From the NCBI RefSeq assembly GCF_051400755.1, contig NZ_JBLFFL010000003.1, positions 186,001 through 250,000 of the forward strand: a DNA stretch of 64,000 nucleotides, read 5' to 3'. This stretch comes from Parapedobacter sp051400755. Its GTDB lineage: Bacteria > Bacteroidota > Bacteroidia > Sphingobacteriales > Sphingobacteriaceae. The notes beneath the pieces are model-generated. The model was given only the letters and a program-made list of their open reading frames with translations, did no database searches and had not been told where the DNA came from. Both the position numbers and the translations under genes were made by a program. Positions 35,196 to 44,606 of the stretch are shown here, piece after piece; the stretch's first letter is position 1; each line of letters begins with the position of its first letter.

Positions 35196-38100
35196 ATGAA
35201 ACAAAAACTACTCTGTTTCCTACTCGGGTTACTGCTGATTGGATCAGCCTATGCTCAAGAAAGGAGTATCCGTGGCCGCGTAACCGCGTCCGCCGACGGA
35301 TCGCCCCTTAGCGGCACATTGGTGACCGTTCAGGGTACCAGTCGTGTCACGCAGACCGATGACAATGGTGACTTTGTAATCAGCGCATCCAACGCTGATT
35401 ATTTAGTTTTTCACGCTGTTGGATTCACAGATCGCACCGTTCAGGTGGGCACTTCTCAGACATTAAACCTTGTGCTGGAAGTATTTCAGGAAGAACTGGA
35501 TGAAGTAGTGGTAGTGGCATACGGAACGGTACGCCGGTCTGACTTCACTGGGTCGGCGTTGACTGTCGATGCCAAGAGCTTGGATAAGCGCCCCTTATCC
35601 AACCCCTTGGTTGCACTGCAGGGCGCGGGGCCGGGTGTACAGACTACCGCACCAAGCGGGGTTCCGGGCTCCTCGCCGGGCATCACCATCCGTGGAGTCG
35701 GTACCCTCAACGCCGGCAGTTCTGCATTGTATGTGGTAGATGGTGTGGAATATGGCGAAGACGGTTGGTCTAACATCAATCCGGACGACGTAGCGTCGAT
35801 AACCGTATTGAAAGACGCCGCCACCATCGCTATGTATGGCTCACGGGGAGCCAACGGGGTGGTCATGGTGACTACCAAAAAAGGATCCACTGGCAAAACC
35901 AGTCTGGATTTTAAGGCTCAGTTCGGTGCCAATACCAATGGCGTACCTGCATACAATACGGTAAATGCCGGAGAATATTACGAACTGATGTGGGAGGCAT
36001 ACAGAAACAGCTTGCATTTTGGCGAAGCAAACGTCCCCTTGGATATTGCCAGCCAAATTTCATCTGGCACTTTACCCAGAAATGCTGACGGCACTATGAC
36101 TTATGATGGCGAAGACTATGATGATATCGTGCAGTTTTTGGGTAATTATAACGCATATAATGTTCCTAACGACCAGTTAATCGGCCCGGATGGCAGGCTC
36201 AACCCCAATGCTCAACTACTGTATCCCGATGACCTCAGCTGGATTGATCAAGCGGCCAGAACAGGTAAACGCAATGAATATACGATGAGTTATTCCAGTG
36301 GTTTTGGCAAAACAGATATATATGGTTCCCTGAATTACTTGGATGAAACGGGATGGGGTCTACGTTCGGAATTCGATCGTTTTGCCGCCCGGTTGAACGT
36401 CAATTCTCAATTGACCACCTACCTGAAGACTGGGTTGAACTTAAACGCAAACCAAAATAGGTCGAACAGCCCCGCCACCGGCGGTGGTATCGTCAACCCC
36501 TTTTCCTTCTCACGGGGTATTGGCCCCATCTATCCGGTACATGTACATGATCCGGTAACCGGGGAGTATGTACTGGACGAGTTCGGTGATAGACGGTACG
36601 ACATCGGCAACCTCGCTGGTGAATTTGGTCTCACCCGCCCCTATAACGGCGGGCGCCACGCCATCGCCGAAAACCTATGGAATATCGATCGCTCGACGAG
36701 GGACTATATTGGGGCAAGAACCTACATTGACCTCAATATACTACCCTGGCTTACGTTGACCAGCAACCTGACAGCAGATATCTACAACGTTCGGGACGAA
36801 GGGTATGAAAATACCATCGTGGGAGATGGGGCTCCCGCAGGACGTTACAATCAGGAGTGGGAAAAGAGCCGCCGGATTACCTTCAACCAATTAGCGAATA
36901 TCAATAAGACCTTTAATGGCGATCACAACGTCAATGCTACCTTGGGGCATGAAAGCGTGAAATTCATTGAAGACGGTATTTCTGGTATGCGGCAGGGCCA
37001 AGGGTTTGAAGGCTTCCTCACGTTTTCCAACTTCATTGATATCAATTCGCTCTCTTCGGACTTGGATGAGTACCGCATTGAAGGATACTTCGGCCGAGTA
37101 AACTACGATTATAAAGGCCGATACTACCTGAGCGGGATGATCCGCCGGGACGGGTTGTCCAAGCTCCCACCAGCTAACCGGTGGGCCAATTTCTGGTCAG
37201 TAGGCGGCGCATGGCGCATTGAAAATGAACCCTTCTTCGATGTGGAATGGGTGAATCTTTTAAAACTGCGGGCTTCGTACGGTGTCCTGGGCAATACGGA
37301 TCTGGGTAATAACTATCCGTTCCAGGGAGGCTATGAATTCCGCAACAACGCTGGCGCCGCTGGTACCGCTATTTCCATGCTCGCGAGCCCCGACCTGAAA
37401 TGGGAGCGCCAAATTCCGCTGGATATCGGTATCGACTTCAGCCTCTTCAAGGGACGCTTGTCTGGTACGGCAGAATTTTACGACCGGAAAAGCGACGAAT
37501 TGCTGCTGTCCCTGAATCTGCCCTATCACTATGGTGGTGAAACTGATGGGAACTTTGAGATTGACCAAAATGTCGGCTCAATGTACAACCGTGGATTTGA
37601 GTTTTCACTGACCGGCAACCTCATCCGCAGGTCTGACTTCAACTGGAACATGACGTTTAACATTAGCACCGTTAGCAACAAGATCTTGGAAATGCCGGAG
37701 GAAATGCTGACATATATCACTGGAAACTACCAATGGAAGGCCGGAAAGTCTCGGTATGACTACTATACCCGGAAGTTCTACGGTGTAGACCCGGAAAATG
37801 GGCAAGTGATGTATTTAGGCGTCACCGAATATAACCCTGATAATGCCGACATGAAACTAATTGACCATGGAGATGGCCGTGTAGATACGGTGACATATAA
37901 TCACAGTGCCGCCAGGCTCGACTACATCGGCAAAAGTGCCTTGCCAAAAGCCTATGGAAGTTTGGTCAATAGCTTTACCTATAAGGACTTCGACTTTGGA
38001 TTCGTGCTCATGTACAGCGTAGGTGGTTGGGTTGTAGATGGTCAATATGGTGGTTTCATGAGTCCCGGCCCATCCAATGGGGCCAACCTGCACCGGGATC

Positions 38101-38432
38101 TCTTGAACGGCTGGCGGCAGCCCGGAGACCAAACAGACATCCCTCGCATGGACCTGAACCGCACATCTCAATACGGAGCTGCATCGGATCGGTTCTTGAC
38201 CCGCTCGGATTACCTAAGCCTGAGTTCCATCAACGCAAGCTACCGCCTGCCTGCCAGTATAGCCTCACGTATCCGGATCAAAGGGGCGAGGTTATTTGTG
38301 AGTGCTGAAAATCTTTGGTTTGTATCGGCCCGCAAAGGCATGAACCCGATGAGCGATCTGACCAGTGCAGCGGGTTCCGGCACGTATAACTTTATGAAAA
38401 CGGTGAACGTAGGTATTAATTTGAGCTTATAA
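35196..38432 (+). CDS. SusC/RagA family TonB-linked outer membrane protein (second pair)
   Basis: A 1078-residue SusC-type transporter. It has a signal peptide (ending AYAQ), a carboxypeptidase-regulatory-like domain (RGRVTASADGSPLSGTLVTV), the signature LDEVVVVAYG (about residue 100), a plug with ALYVVDGVEYG and KDAATIAMYGSRGANGV, and a large beta-barrel ending in VNVGINLSL. It is clearly diverged from the first SusC of the window, so a different ligand is expected. No enzyme, regulator or sigma/anti-sigma gene accompanies it, so the substrate cannot be inferred. The gene follows a long AT-rich leader and is 12 bp upstream of its SusD partner. Confidence 0.92.
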   Translation: MKQKLLCFLLGLLLIGSAYAQERSIRGRVTASADGSPLSGTLVTVQGTSRVTQTDDNGDFVISASNADYLVFHAVGFTDRTVQVGTSQTLNLVLEVFQEELDEVVVVAYGTVRRSDFTGSALTVDAKSLDKRPLSNPLVALQGAGPGVQTTAPSGVPGSSPGITIRGVGTLNAGSSALYVVDGVEYGEDGWSNINPDDVASITVLKDAATIAMYGSRGANGVVMVTTKKGSTGKTSLDFKAQFGANTNGVPAYNTVNAGEYYELMWEAYRNSLHFGEANVPLDIASQISSGTLPRNADGTMTYDGEDYDDIVQFLGNYNAYNVPNDQLIGPDGRLNPNAQLLYPDDLSWIDQAARTGKRNEYTMSYSSGFGKTDIYGSLNYLDETGWGLRSEFDRFAARLNVNSQLTTYLKTGLNLNANQNRSNSPATGGGIVNPFSFSRGIGPIYPVHVHDPVTGEYVLDEFGDRRYDIGNLAGEFGLTRPYNGGRHAIAENLWNIDRSTRDYIGARTYIDLNILPWLTLTSNLTADIYNVRDEGYENTIVGDGAPAGRYNQEWEKSRRITFNQLANINKTFNGDHNVNATLGHESVKFIEDGISGMRQGQGFEGFLTFSNFIDINSLSSDLDEYRIEGYFGRVNYDYKGRYYLSGMIRRDGLSKLPPANRWANFWSVGGAWRIENEPFFDVEWVNLLKLRASYGVLGNTDLGNNYPFQGGYEFRNNAGAAGTAISMLASPDLKWERQIPLDIGIDFSLFKGRLSGTAEFYDRKSDELLLSLNLPYHYGGETDGNFEIDQNVGSMYNRGFEFSLTGNLIRRSDFNWNMTFNISTVSNKILEMPEEMLTYITGNYQWKAGKSRYDYYTRKFYGVDPENGQVMYLGVTEYNPDNADMKLIDHGDGRVDTVTYNHSAARLDYIGKSALPKAYGSLVNSFTYKDFDFGFVLMYSVGGWVVDGQYGGFMSPGPSNGANLHRDLLNGWRQPGDQTDIPRMDLNRTSQYGAASDRFLTRSDYLSLSSINASYRLPASIASRIRIKGARLFVSAENLWFVSARKGMNPMSDLTSAAGSGTYNFMKTVNVGINLSL

Positions 38433-38444
38433 AAAGGAATTGTC

Positions 38445-39944
38445 ATGAAAATCTTTAATTTAAAAAAATCAACAATACTGACCGGTGTCTCCCTCTGTTT
38501 GGGGTTGACATTCACCTCCTGCAACGAGGATTTCCTGAACGTGACGCCTCTCTCCCGAGTAACGCCGGAGACCATATTTGCCACGACGGACAACGCTTAT
38601 GCGGCCATTAACGGTATGCACCGTTACATGTATAGCCAATGGTATCGCCAAGCCGAGGGAGGGCAAAGCGGCAACATGATCTACATGGATGCCCTAGGCG
38701 AGGATTTTGTGATGACCGGCCAAGCCAACGGCTGGTTCATCACGGAATATAAATGGCTCGCACATCGCGATGTAAACTCCGCCATGCTACGCTTTAACTA
38801 TGGGTTCTATTATGCGATGATTGGCAATGCCAACGCCATTCTCACCGAGGTCGACGGTGCTGTGGGGCCGGATGCAGATAAGAATTTCCTCAAGGCACAG
38901 GCCCTAACCTACCGAGCTTGGTCCTATTTCCAGATGATTCAGCTCTTTGGCGAACGCTATGTGAATGGAGGAAGCAATTCCGGATTGGGACTTTCTATTG
39001 TATTGGAGCAGCCTACGGAGCCTGTTTCCCGTAGTTCGGTGGAGGAGGTATATGCCCAGATCCACGCTGATCTGGATCAAGCGATTAGCTTGTACGAAGC
39101 GGCCGGAATCGAAAGACCTGACATCTCGCACTTGAATGAGGATGTAGCCATGGGACTAAAGGCAAGGGTGTATCTCACCCAGCAAAACTATGCCTTGGCG
39201 GCAGAGTTTGCCCATGAAGCTAGGCAAGACTACCCTCTGATGAGCCGGACCGAGTATACAGCCGGGTTCTCTGATTTCACTAACGAAGAGTGGATGTGGG
39301 GTGTCCGTCACCGGGAAGACCAACCTAACTACTTCTATTCATTCTTCGCTTACTTGGGGAATTACAGTTCCACCAATACTCGTGGGAATCCCAAAGCCAT
39401 CAACTCCAAGCTATATGAGATGATCTCCGAAACCGATATTCGCAAACAGCTGTGGGATCCGACAGGTGCAGACCCTGATTTTCCCCTAGCTGACGGCGGG
39501 GCCCGCGAACCCTATATGAACAGGAAGTTCTTACTTGATAACCCGGCAAATAGCAATGGTGACCTTGTATTCATGCGTGCCGCAGAGATGTACCTCATCG
39601 AAGCCGAAGCCCTGGCCAACATGGATGGCCGCGATGCCGATGCGGCGGACGTGTTGTATGAGCTCGCCAGCGCCCGTGATACCGAATACGAACGATCCGC
39701 CAACGCTGGACAAGCCCTCATCGATGAGATACTGACCCAGCGCCGAATCGAATTATGGGGCGAAGGGTTTCGATTTTACGATCTCAAACGCCTGAATATG
39801 CCATTAGATCGGACTGGCGCCAATCACAACGTAACCCTAGCGGTGAAAATGACAGAACCCGCCGGCACTTCGAATTGGGTATTCCTCATTCCTCAGGAGG
39901 AAATCAATTACTCACAAGGTATTGTCCAACAGAATCCATTGTAA
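38445..39944 (+). CDS. SusD/RagB family outer membrane lipoprotein (second pair)
   Basis: A 499-residue SusD-type lipoprotein, partner of the SusC encoded 12 bp upstream. The lipobox is LTFTSC with Cys26, followed by NEDFLNVTPLSRVTPE. Helical repeats are seen in NAYAAINGMHRYMY and KAQALTYRAWSYFQMIQLFG, and the C-terminal RagB region in ILTQRRIELWGEGFRFYDLKRL. An AAAAAGGAAT stretch 5 bp before the ATG resembles a ribosome binding site. A terminator follows at 39967, so the transcript carries only susC and susD. Confidence 0.92.
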   Translation: MKIFNLKKSTILTGVSLCLGLTFTSCNEDFLNVTPLSRVTPETIFATTDNAYAAINGMHRYMYSQWYRQAEGGQSGNMIYMDALGEDFVMTGQANGWFITEYKWLAHRDVNSAMLRFNYGFYYAMIGNANAILTEVDGAVGPDADKNFLKAQALTYRAWSYFQMIQLFGERYVNGGSNSGLGLSIVLEQPTEPVSRSSVEEVYAQIHADLDQAISLYEAAGIERPDISHLNEDVAMGLKARVYLTQQNYALAAEFAHEARQDYPLMSRTEYTAGFSDFTNEEWMWGVRHREDQPNYFYSFFAYLGNYSSTNTRGNPKAINSKLYEMISETDIRKQLWDPTGADPDFPLADGGAREPYMNRKFLLDNPANSNGDLVFMRAAEMYLIEAEALANMDGRDADAADVLYELASARDTEYERSANAGQALIDEILTQRRIELWGEGFRFYDLKRLNMPLDRTGANHNVTLAVKMTEPAGTSNWVFLIPQEEINYSQGIVQQNPL

Positions 39945-39966
39945 TTGTTAAAGTTCATACATGCGT

Positions 39967-40004
39967 CCCCCTACCTTATTTGATTTTGGTAGGGGGATTC
40001 TTTT
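39967..40004 (+). terminator. intrinsic terminator after the second susD
   Basis: CCCCCTACC (39967-39975) pairs perfectly with GGTAGGGGG (39988-39996) around a 12-base loop and is followed by ATTCTTTT. There is no T run on the other strand, so it serves susCD and not mutS. Confidence 0.85.
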
Positions 40005-40043
40005 AAAACACCGATACGAACCATTAATATTTGCTAGGTAGGT

Positions 40044-42650
40044 TCAATTCTTCAACAATCGCTGAATTTCATCCAGTTTCATCAATGCTTCCACAGGCGT
40101 GAGCGTATTGACATCGAGATTATTGAGCATATCCCGTATTTTTACCAAAACAGGATCATCTATTGAAAACATTTGCAGTTGATAAGCCTGCTTTTGGATT
40201 TTTTTAATGCTATCCTTGATACGTTCGCCACCGGTACGCTCTTGTTCCAGACGCTTCAAGATCTCGTTGGCTCGCTGCAGCAGTTTGGGAGGCATACCGG
40301 CCAGTTTAGCCACGTGGATGCCGAAACTGTGTTCACTACCTCCCGGCACCAACTTGCGAAGGAAAATTACCCTGTTATTGATTTCCTTCACCGACACGTT
40401 ATAGTTCTTAATCCTGGGGAAGGATGTCGCCAGTTCATTCAGTTCGTGGTAATGGGTGGCAAAGAGGGTTTTGGCCCGGGCAGTGGGGTGATTATGCAAA
40501 AACTCGGCAATTGCCCAAGCGATGGATATCCCATCATAGGTGCTGGTGCCGCGTCCGATTTCATCGAGCAAAATGAGGCTGCGCTCGGAGAGGTTGTTCA
40601 TGATGCTGGCCGTCTCATTCATTTCTACCATGAACGTCGATTCACCCGAGGACAGGTTGTCGGATGCGCCCACACGGGTAAAAATCTTATCGACCAACCC
40701 GATCCGCGCCTCTTTGGCAGGCACGAAACAACCCATCTGTGCCATGAGCACGATCAGGCCCGTTTGGCGCAATAAGGCTGACTTACCCGCCATGTTCGGT
40801 CCAGTGATGATGATGACTTGCTGGGTTTCGGTATCCAAAAAGACATCATTCGTAATGTAGTCTTCGCCGGTCGGCAGGCGTTGCTCGATGACGGGGTGGC
40901 GCCCGCCTTTGATATCAATGGTGTTGCCCTCGTTGATCTCGGGTTTTACGTAATGATTTTTCTCGGAGATAACGGCAAAATTAACAAGCACGTCGAGCTG
41001 TGCGATCAGCTGGGCATTCTGCTGGATCGGTTTGATGTACGCCGCCACCGCTTCTACCAATGCGGCGTATAACTGGGTTTCCAAAGCTTGGATTTTCTCT
41101 TCTGCGCCCAATATCTGCTCCTCGTATTCCTTGAGCTCCTCGGTGATGTAGCGCTCGGCATTGACCAAGGTCTGCTTGCGCACCCAGCCGGTCGGTACTT
41201 TATCCTTATGGACATTGGTCACTTCCAGGTAATAGCCGAAGACATTGTTGAAGGCGATTTTCAGCGAGGGGATACCGGTGGCCTCGGATTCCCGCTTTTG
41301 GATTTCCAGCAGGTAATCCTTGCCGCCGTAAGCAACCTTACGCAGTTTATCCAGTTCCTCACTCACCCCGGTGGCGATGACATTGCCTTTGTTTACCGAC
41401 ACGGGCGGCTCCGGATTGATATGTGTCGCGATGCGTTCGCTGATGCTGGCACACGGATCCAATTGTTCGGCAATGGCCGTTAGCGCGTCGACCCCGGCAC
41501 TGCCTACGCTTGTTTTCAGTCTTTCGATCGCCTGCAATGCCCGCCGCAGCTGGACGACCTCCCGCGGGTTGGCCTTTTGAAGTCCGATTTTACTGATATG
41601 GCGTTCCAAATCACCGATTTGCTTGATCTCCCCAGCCAATTCTTCCCGCAGTGCTTGGTGGCTAAATAGGTAATCCACCACGTCGAGCCGTTCGCGGATG
41701 GCTCCCTGGTCTTTCAGGGGCATTACCATCCAGCGCTTGAGCAACCTTGCACCCATTGGTGAGGCTGTTTGATCCAATACGTCGGCGAGTGTCACCGCAT
41801 GTTCATTGGCCGAACCCACCAGCTCCAGGTTGCGAACGGTGAAACGGTCGAGCCACATGTAACGCTCCTCCTCAATGCGCGAGATCTTGGAGATGTGCTG
41901 CAGGTTGCGGTGTTCCGTCTCATTGAGGTAGTGCAATGCGACGCCCGCAGCTACGATCCCCAACGGCAGTCGGTCTATGCCGAAGCCTTTCAGCGACTTT
42001 ACCTGAAAATGTTTGAGCAATGTTTCCGTTGCGTAATCTCCGGTGTAGGGCCACTCATCCAGCGTATAAGTGTAGAAATTACTACCGAATTCATCCACAA
42101 ATGCCTTATATTGGCGCTTACCCATGATGACTTCCGTGGGCTTGAAGCCCTGCAATAGCTTATCGATATATGCCGCCCCGCCTTGTGCTACTAAAAATTC
42201 GCCTGTAGAAATATCGAGAAACGCAATACCCATTAGGCCTTTGTCGGCAAAAATGGATGCAAGATAATTATTGGATTTCTGCTGGAGGATATTGTCACTG
42301 TAGGATACACCCGGCGTAACCAACTCGGTGACGCCACGCTTGACAATGGTCTTGGTGGTCTTCGGATCTTCCAGCTGGTCACATATGGCTACGCGCTGTC
42401 CCGCACGGACCAATTTGGGTAGATACGTTTCCAACGAGTGGTGCGGAAAACCCGCTAATGCCGTCTCGGCCTCGCTCCCATTGCCGCGCTTGGTCAGCAC
42501 AATGCCCAGAATGCCCGCAGCTTTCACCGCATCTTCTCCGAAGGTCTCATAAAAATCCCCCACGCGGAATAGGAGTAACGCACCAGGATATTTCACCTTG
42601 ATGCTATTGTACTGCTGCATCAATGGGGTTTCTTTTTTTGCCTTTGCCAA
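40044..42650 (-). CDS. mutS: DNA mismatch repair protein MutS
   Basis: An 868-residue MutS1, full length. The mismatch-binding Phe-x-Glu motif is in FRVGDFYETFGEDA near residue 33. The connector, lever and clamp domains follow, and the C-terminal ATPase has Walker A TGPNMAGKSALLRQ and Walker B with signature LLDEIGRGTSTYDG. It recognises mispairs and recruits MutL in the cytoplasm. The start appears to be a TTG at 42650: it gives MAKAKKETPLM, which looks like the family N-terminus, and the frame has a stop three codons upstream. The next in-frame ATG is at 42620. It stands alone on the - strand, divergent from mtgA. Confidence 0.95.
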   Translation of the reverse strand: MAKAKKETPLMQQYNSIKVKYPGALLLFRVGDFYETFGEDAVKAAGILGIVLTKRGNGSEAETALAGFPHHSLETYLPKLVRAGQRVAICDQLEDPKTTKTIVKRGVTELVTPGVSYSDNILQQKSNNYLASIFADKGLMGIAFLDISTGEFLVAQGGAAYIDKLLQGFKPTEVIMGKRQYKAFVDEFGSNFYTYTLDEWPYTGDYATETLLKHFQVKSLKGFGIDRLPLGIVAAGVALHYLNETEHRNLQHISKISRIEEERYMWLDRFTVRNLELVGSANEHAVTLADVLDQTASPMGARLLKRWMVMPLKDQGAIRERLDVVDYLFSHQALREELAGEIKQIGDLERHISKIGLQKANPREVVQLRRALQAIERLKTSVGSAGVDALTAIAEQLDPCASISERIATHINPEPPVSVNKGNVIATGVSEELDKLRKVAYGGKDYLLEIQKRESEATGIPSLKIAFNNVFGYYLEVTNVHKDKVPTGWVRKQTLVNAERYITEELKEYEEQILGAEEKIQALETQLYAALVEAVAAYIKPIQQNAQLIAQLDVLVNFAVISEKNHYVKPEINEGNTIDIKGGRHPVIEQRLPTGEDYITNDVFLDTETQQVIIITGPNMAGKSALLRQTGLIVLMAQMGCFVPAKEARIGLVDKIFTRVGASDNLSSGESTFMVEMNETASIMNNLSERSLILLDEIGRGTSTYDGISIAWAIAEFLHNHPTARAKTLFATHYHELNELATSFPRIKNYNVSVKEINNRVIFLRKLVPGGSEHSFGIHVAKLAGMPPKLLQRANEILKRLEQERTGGERIKDSIKKIQKQAYQLQMFSIDDPVLVKIRDMLNNLDVNTLTPVEALMKLDEIQRLLKN

Positions 42651-42665
42651 TGTAGGTTATCTTTG
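42637..42665 (+). promoter_or_regulatory. consensus promoter of mtgA, overlapping the mutS start
   Basis: TTTG (42637-42640), a 17-bp spacer and TATCTTTG (42658-42665) match both Bacteroidota promoter boxes exactly. The -33 box lies inside the first codons of mutS on the other strand. The mtgA ATG at 42725 is 59 bp downstream. Confidence 0.65.
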
Positions 42666-42724
42666 CGTGGGCATAAAAATAGGACTATTGACGGGATTTG
42701 ACAAGTTTCAATTTGTATATTCGC

Positions 42725-43471
42725 ATGACGAAAACGATGACGGTCAAGCAACTATTTCAAAAAACGATCGAACGAATAAGACAATTCATCCCTACCGTTA
42801 GGAACGTGTATCTAAAATGGACCTTGCGGATAGTGGTGTATTTTTTTGCCATCACCATCGGTTGGGTTATCCTGCTAATCTTTATCAATCCCCCCATCAC
42901 CTGGTTGATGGTGCAACGGGGATTGGAGCGCAAAATCGACGGACAAGAATGGAAGATTACCAAGCAATGGGTGAATTATGAAGATCTTTCGGATAACCTG
43001 AAGCGCGCAGCCATTGCGGGTGAAGACGCCCGATTCATGGATCATTGGGGGCTCGACCGCGAGGCCATTGCCGACGCGTACAGACGCAACCAGAACGGCA
43101 CGAAATTGCGCGGCGGCAGCACCATCAGTCAGCAAACCGCGAAGAATGTATTCCTTTGGCCCCGACGATCCTGGATAAGGAAAGGGTTCGAAACGTATTT
43201 TACCTTATTAATCGAATTGTTCTGGAGTAAAAAAAGGATTCTTGAAGTCTACCTCAATGTCATTGAAACCGGCGATGGTCTGTACGGCGCAGAAGCAGCG
43301 ACGCAATATTACTATGGAAAATCGGCTCAAAGCCTGACCAGGCGTCAAGCGGCACTATTAATTGCGGTGCTTCCCAACCCACGGCGCTGGTCGCCCGCAA
43401 AGCCTACTGCTTATATCAGCAGGAAAGCCAATACGATTGCCCGGTATATCAGGTATAGCCGGATTCCTTGA
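42725..43471 (+). CDS. mtgA: monofunctional biosynthetic peptidoglycan transglycosylase
   Basis: A 248-residue GT51 enzyme that polymerises lipid II into glycan strands at the periplasmic face of the inner membrane. One N-terminal membrane helix (IVVYFFAITIGWVILLIF, about residues 35-52) anchors it. The catalytic Glu is in AAIAGEDARFMDHWG, and the conserved GGSTISQQTAKN and KKRILEVYLNVIETG motifs are present, as is the GLYGAEAATQYYYGK block. No transpeptidase domain follows, so it is MtgA rather than a class A PBP. I chose the ATG at 42725; a TTG at 42698 and an ATG at 42737 are in frame. Confidence 0.92.
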   Translation: MTKTMTVKQLFQKTIERIRQFIPTVRNVYLKWTLRIVVYFFAITIGWVILLIFINPPITWLMVQRGLERKIDGQEWKITKQWVNYEDLSDNLKRAAIAGEDARFMDHWGLDREAIADAYRRNQNGTKLRGGSTISQQTAKNVFLWPRRSWIRKGFETYFTLLIELFWSKKRILEVYLNVIETGDGLYGAEAATQYYYGKSAQSLTRRQAALLIAVLPNPRRWSPAKPTAYISRKANTIARYIRYSRIP

Positions 43472-43480
43472 TTGTGACAC

Positions 43481-43537
43481 TATAGACAAGAGACAAGAGA
43501 TTATAGACAAGAGACAGGAGACAAGAGATATCAGACA
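43481..43537 (+). repeat. short AGACAAGAGA-type degenerate repeats
   Basis: Five copies of AGACAAGAG, AGACAGGAG or close variants fall within about 57 bp between mtgA and the end of the respiratory operon. They look like a simple low-complexity tract; no stem-loop or promoter is evident. Confidence 0.7.
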
Positions 43538-43561
43538 ATGGCCAGATTACACCGCCAATCG

Positions 43562-44017
43562 CTACATAAATACTTTGGCGTGCCAGCTGTCTCGGAGTGG
43601 GATCTCCCAGTGGGTTTCCAGTTCGGCGTATGAGGATACGAGGTTATTGAATACAATGGTATCGTCAGTCACCTCCCCGGTCGCCATCAGCTGTTCAAAC
43701 GCAGCCCGGGATACTGCCTTAATCTCCTCACCGACGCGATAGGCCACCTGCATCCTGTCAAAGAGGCGCAGCCCGGTTTCGTGCTCGATTTCCTTGAGAA
43801 GGTGCACGGATTTATCAATCGAGCAGCCGGTAGGCGGTGCCACGGCGTCATCCACCATCACGATGATAAATCGATCATAGCGGATTTCGGCCTTTGCTGC
43901 TAATGCCTTGCCATGTGCCTTCCACTGCGAGGTGAACTGCTTCAGCTTATCCAACACATATTCTTTTTCCTTATCGGCCAACCGCCGGTCGGCCTGATAG
44001 ATCCAAATGCGTTCCAT
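43562..44017 (-). CDS. conserved small protein at the end of the cox operon
   Basis: A 151-residue soluble protein of a family I recall as widespread in Bacteroidota and often misnamed ABC transporter ATPase. No Walker A or B motif or ABC signature is visible, so that name is not supported. Features are an N-terminal MERIWIYQADRRL, a DRFIIVMVDDA strand and a conserved-looking Trp-rich C-terminus (ELETHWEIPLRDSWHAKVFM). No signal peptide or membrane segment is seen. It lies 19 bp after the DUF420 gene as the last of the 16-gene respiratory operon, so a link to oxidase assembly is possible but untested. Confidence 0.75.
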   Translation of the reverse strand: MERIWIYQADRRLADKEKEYVLDKLKQFTSQWKAHGKALAAKAEIRYDRFIIVMVDDAVAPPTGCSIDKSVHLLKEIEHETGLRLFDRMQVAYRVGEEIKAVSRAAFEQLMATGEVTDDTIVFNNLVSSYAELETHWEIPLRDSWHAKVFM

Positions 44018-44036
44018 GGGAACAAAGATACGGATT

Positions 44037-44573
44037 TTAGTTGTAGTAGGGCGATATCATCAGGTACACGACCACGCCCGTTACAGCCACATACAGCCAC
44101 AGCGGAAAGGTGATTTTGGCAATCTTGCGGTGCCTGGCGAAATTGCCGGACAATCCCCGCACGTAGGTGACCAATACAAAAGGAATGATGATGATGGACA
44201 ATAGAATGTGCGTGATCAGGATAAAGAAATACACATAACGGATCGCCCCCTCGCCTCCATATGGTGTGGAGTCAGACGTCATGTGATAGGCCACATACAT
44301 TGCCAAAAACGCCACCGAACATCCGATACAAAGCTTCACCAGCGTTTCATGCAGCTTGCGATTGCCCTTTCGGATAGCCATGACCGCCCACACTAACAAT
44401 ACAGCTGTAATGCCGTTGATGGTTGCATAGATGGGTGGCAAAAAGGTCAACGGCTTTACATCATAACCCAAATCGCGTAAGTTTACCCCAAATAAAATAG
44501 CTACCACCACCGGAATCGCGATGGATAAGACCACGATCCACTTGTTATATCTATTCGCTATTGCCCGTTCCAT
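44037..44573 (-). CDS. DUF420 family membrane protein
   Basis: A 178-residue integral membrane protein with about five hydrophobic segments (first WIVVLSIAIPVVVAILFGV, last LWLYVAVTGVVVYLMI) and conserved polar residues between them, including HETLVKLCIGC, AMYVAYHMT and LITHILLSIIII. DUF420 proteins cluster with cytochrome oxidase genes and are suspected to help in oxidase assembly; their function is not established. It follows the SCO gene by 33 bp. Histidines within or near the membrane segments could bind heme or copper, but this is only a suggestion. Confidence 0.85.
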   Translation of the reverse strand: MERAIANRYNKWIVVLSIAIPVVVAILFGVNLRDLGYDVKPLTFLPPIYATINGITAVLLVWAVMAIRKGNRKLHETLVKLCIGCSVAFLAMYVAYHMTSDSTPYGGEGAIRYVYFFILITHILLSIIIIPFVLVTYVRGLSGNFARHRKIAKITFPLWLYVAVTGVVVYLMISPYYN

Positions 44574-44606
44574 AAATCGTCCATCTAAAATCCAAAAAAT
44601 CTAAAA

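Noticed and set aside
43481..43537. The AGACAAGAG tract as a regulatory or phase-variable repeat
   Set aside because: It is degenerate, lies downstream of two convergent genes, and shows no promoter or frame effect.
43562..44017. ABC transporter ATPase function
   Set aside because: No Walker A, Walker B or signature motif is visible and the protein is too short for an ABC ATPase.
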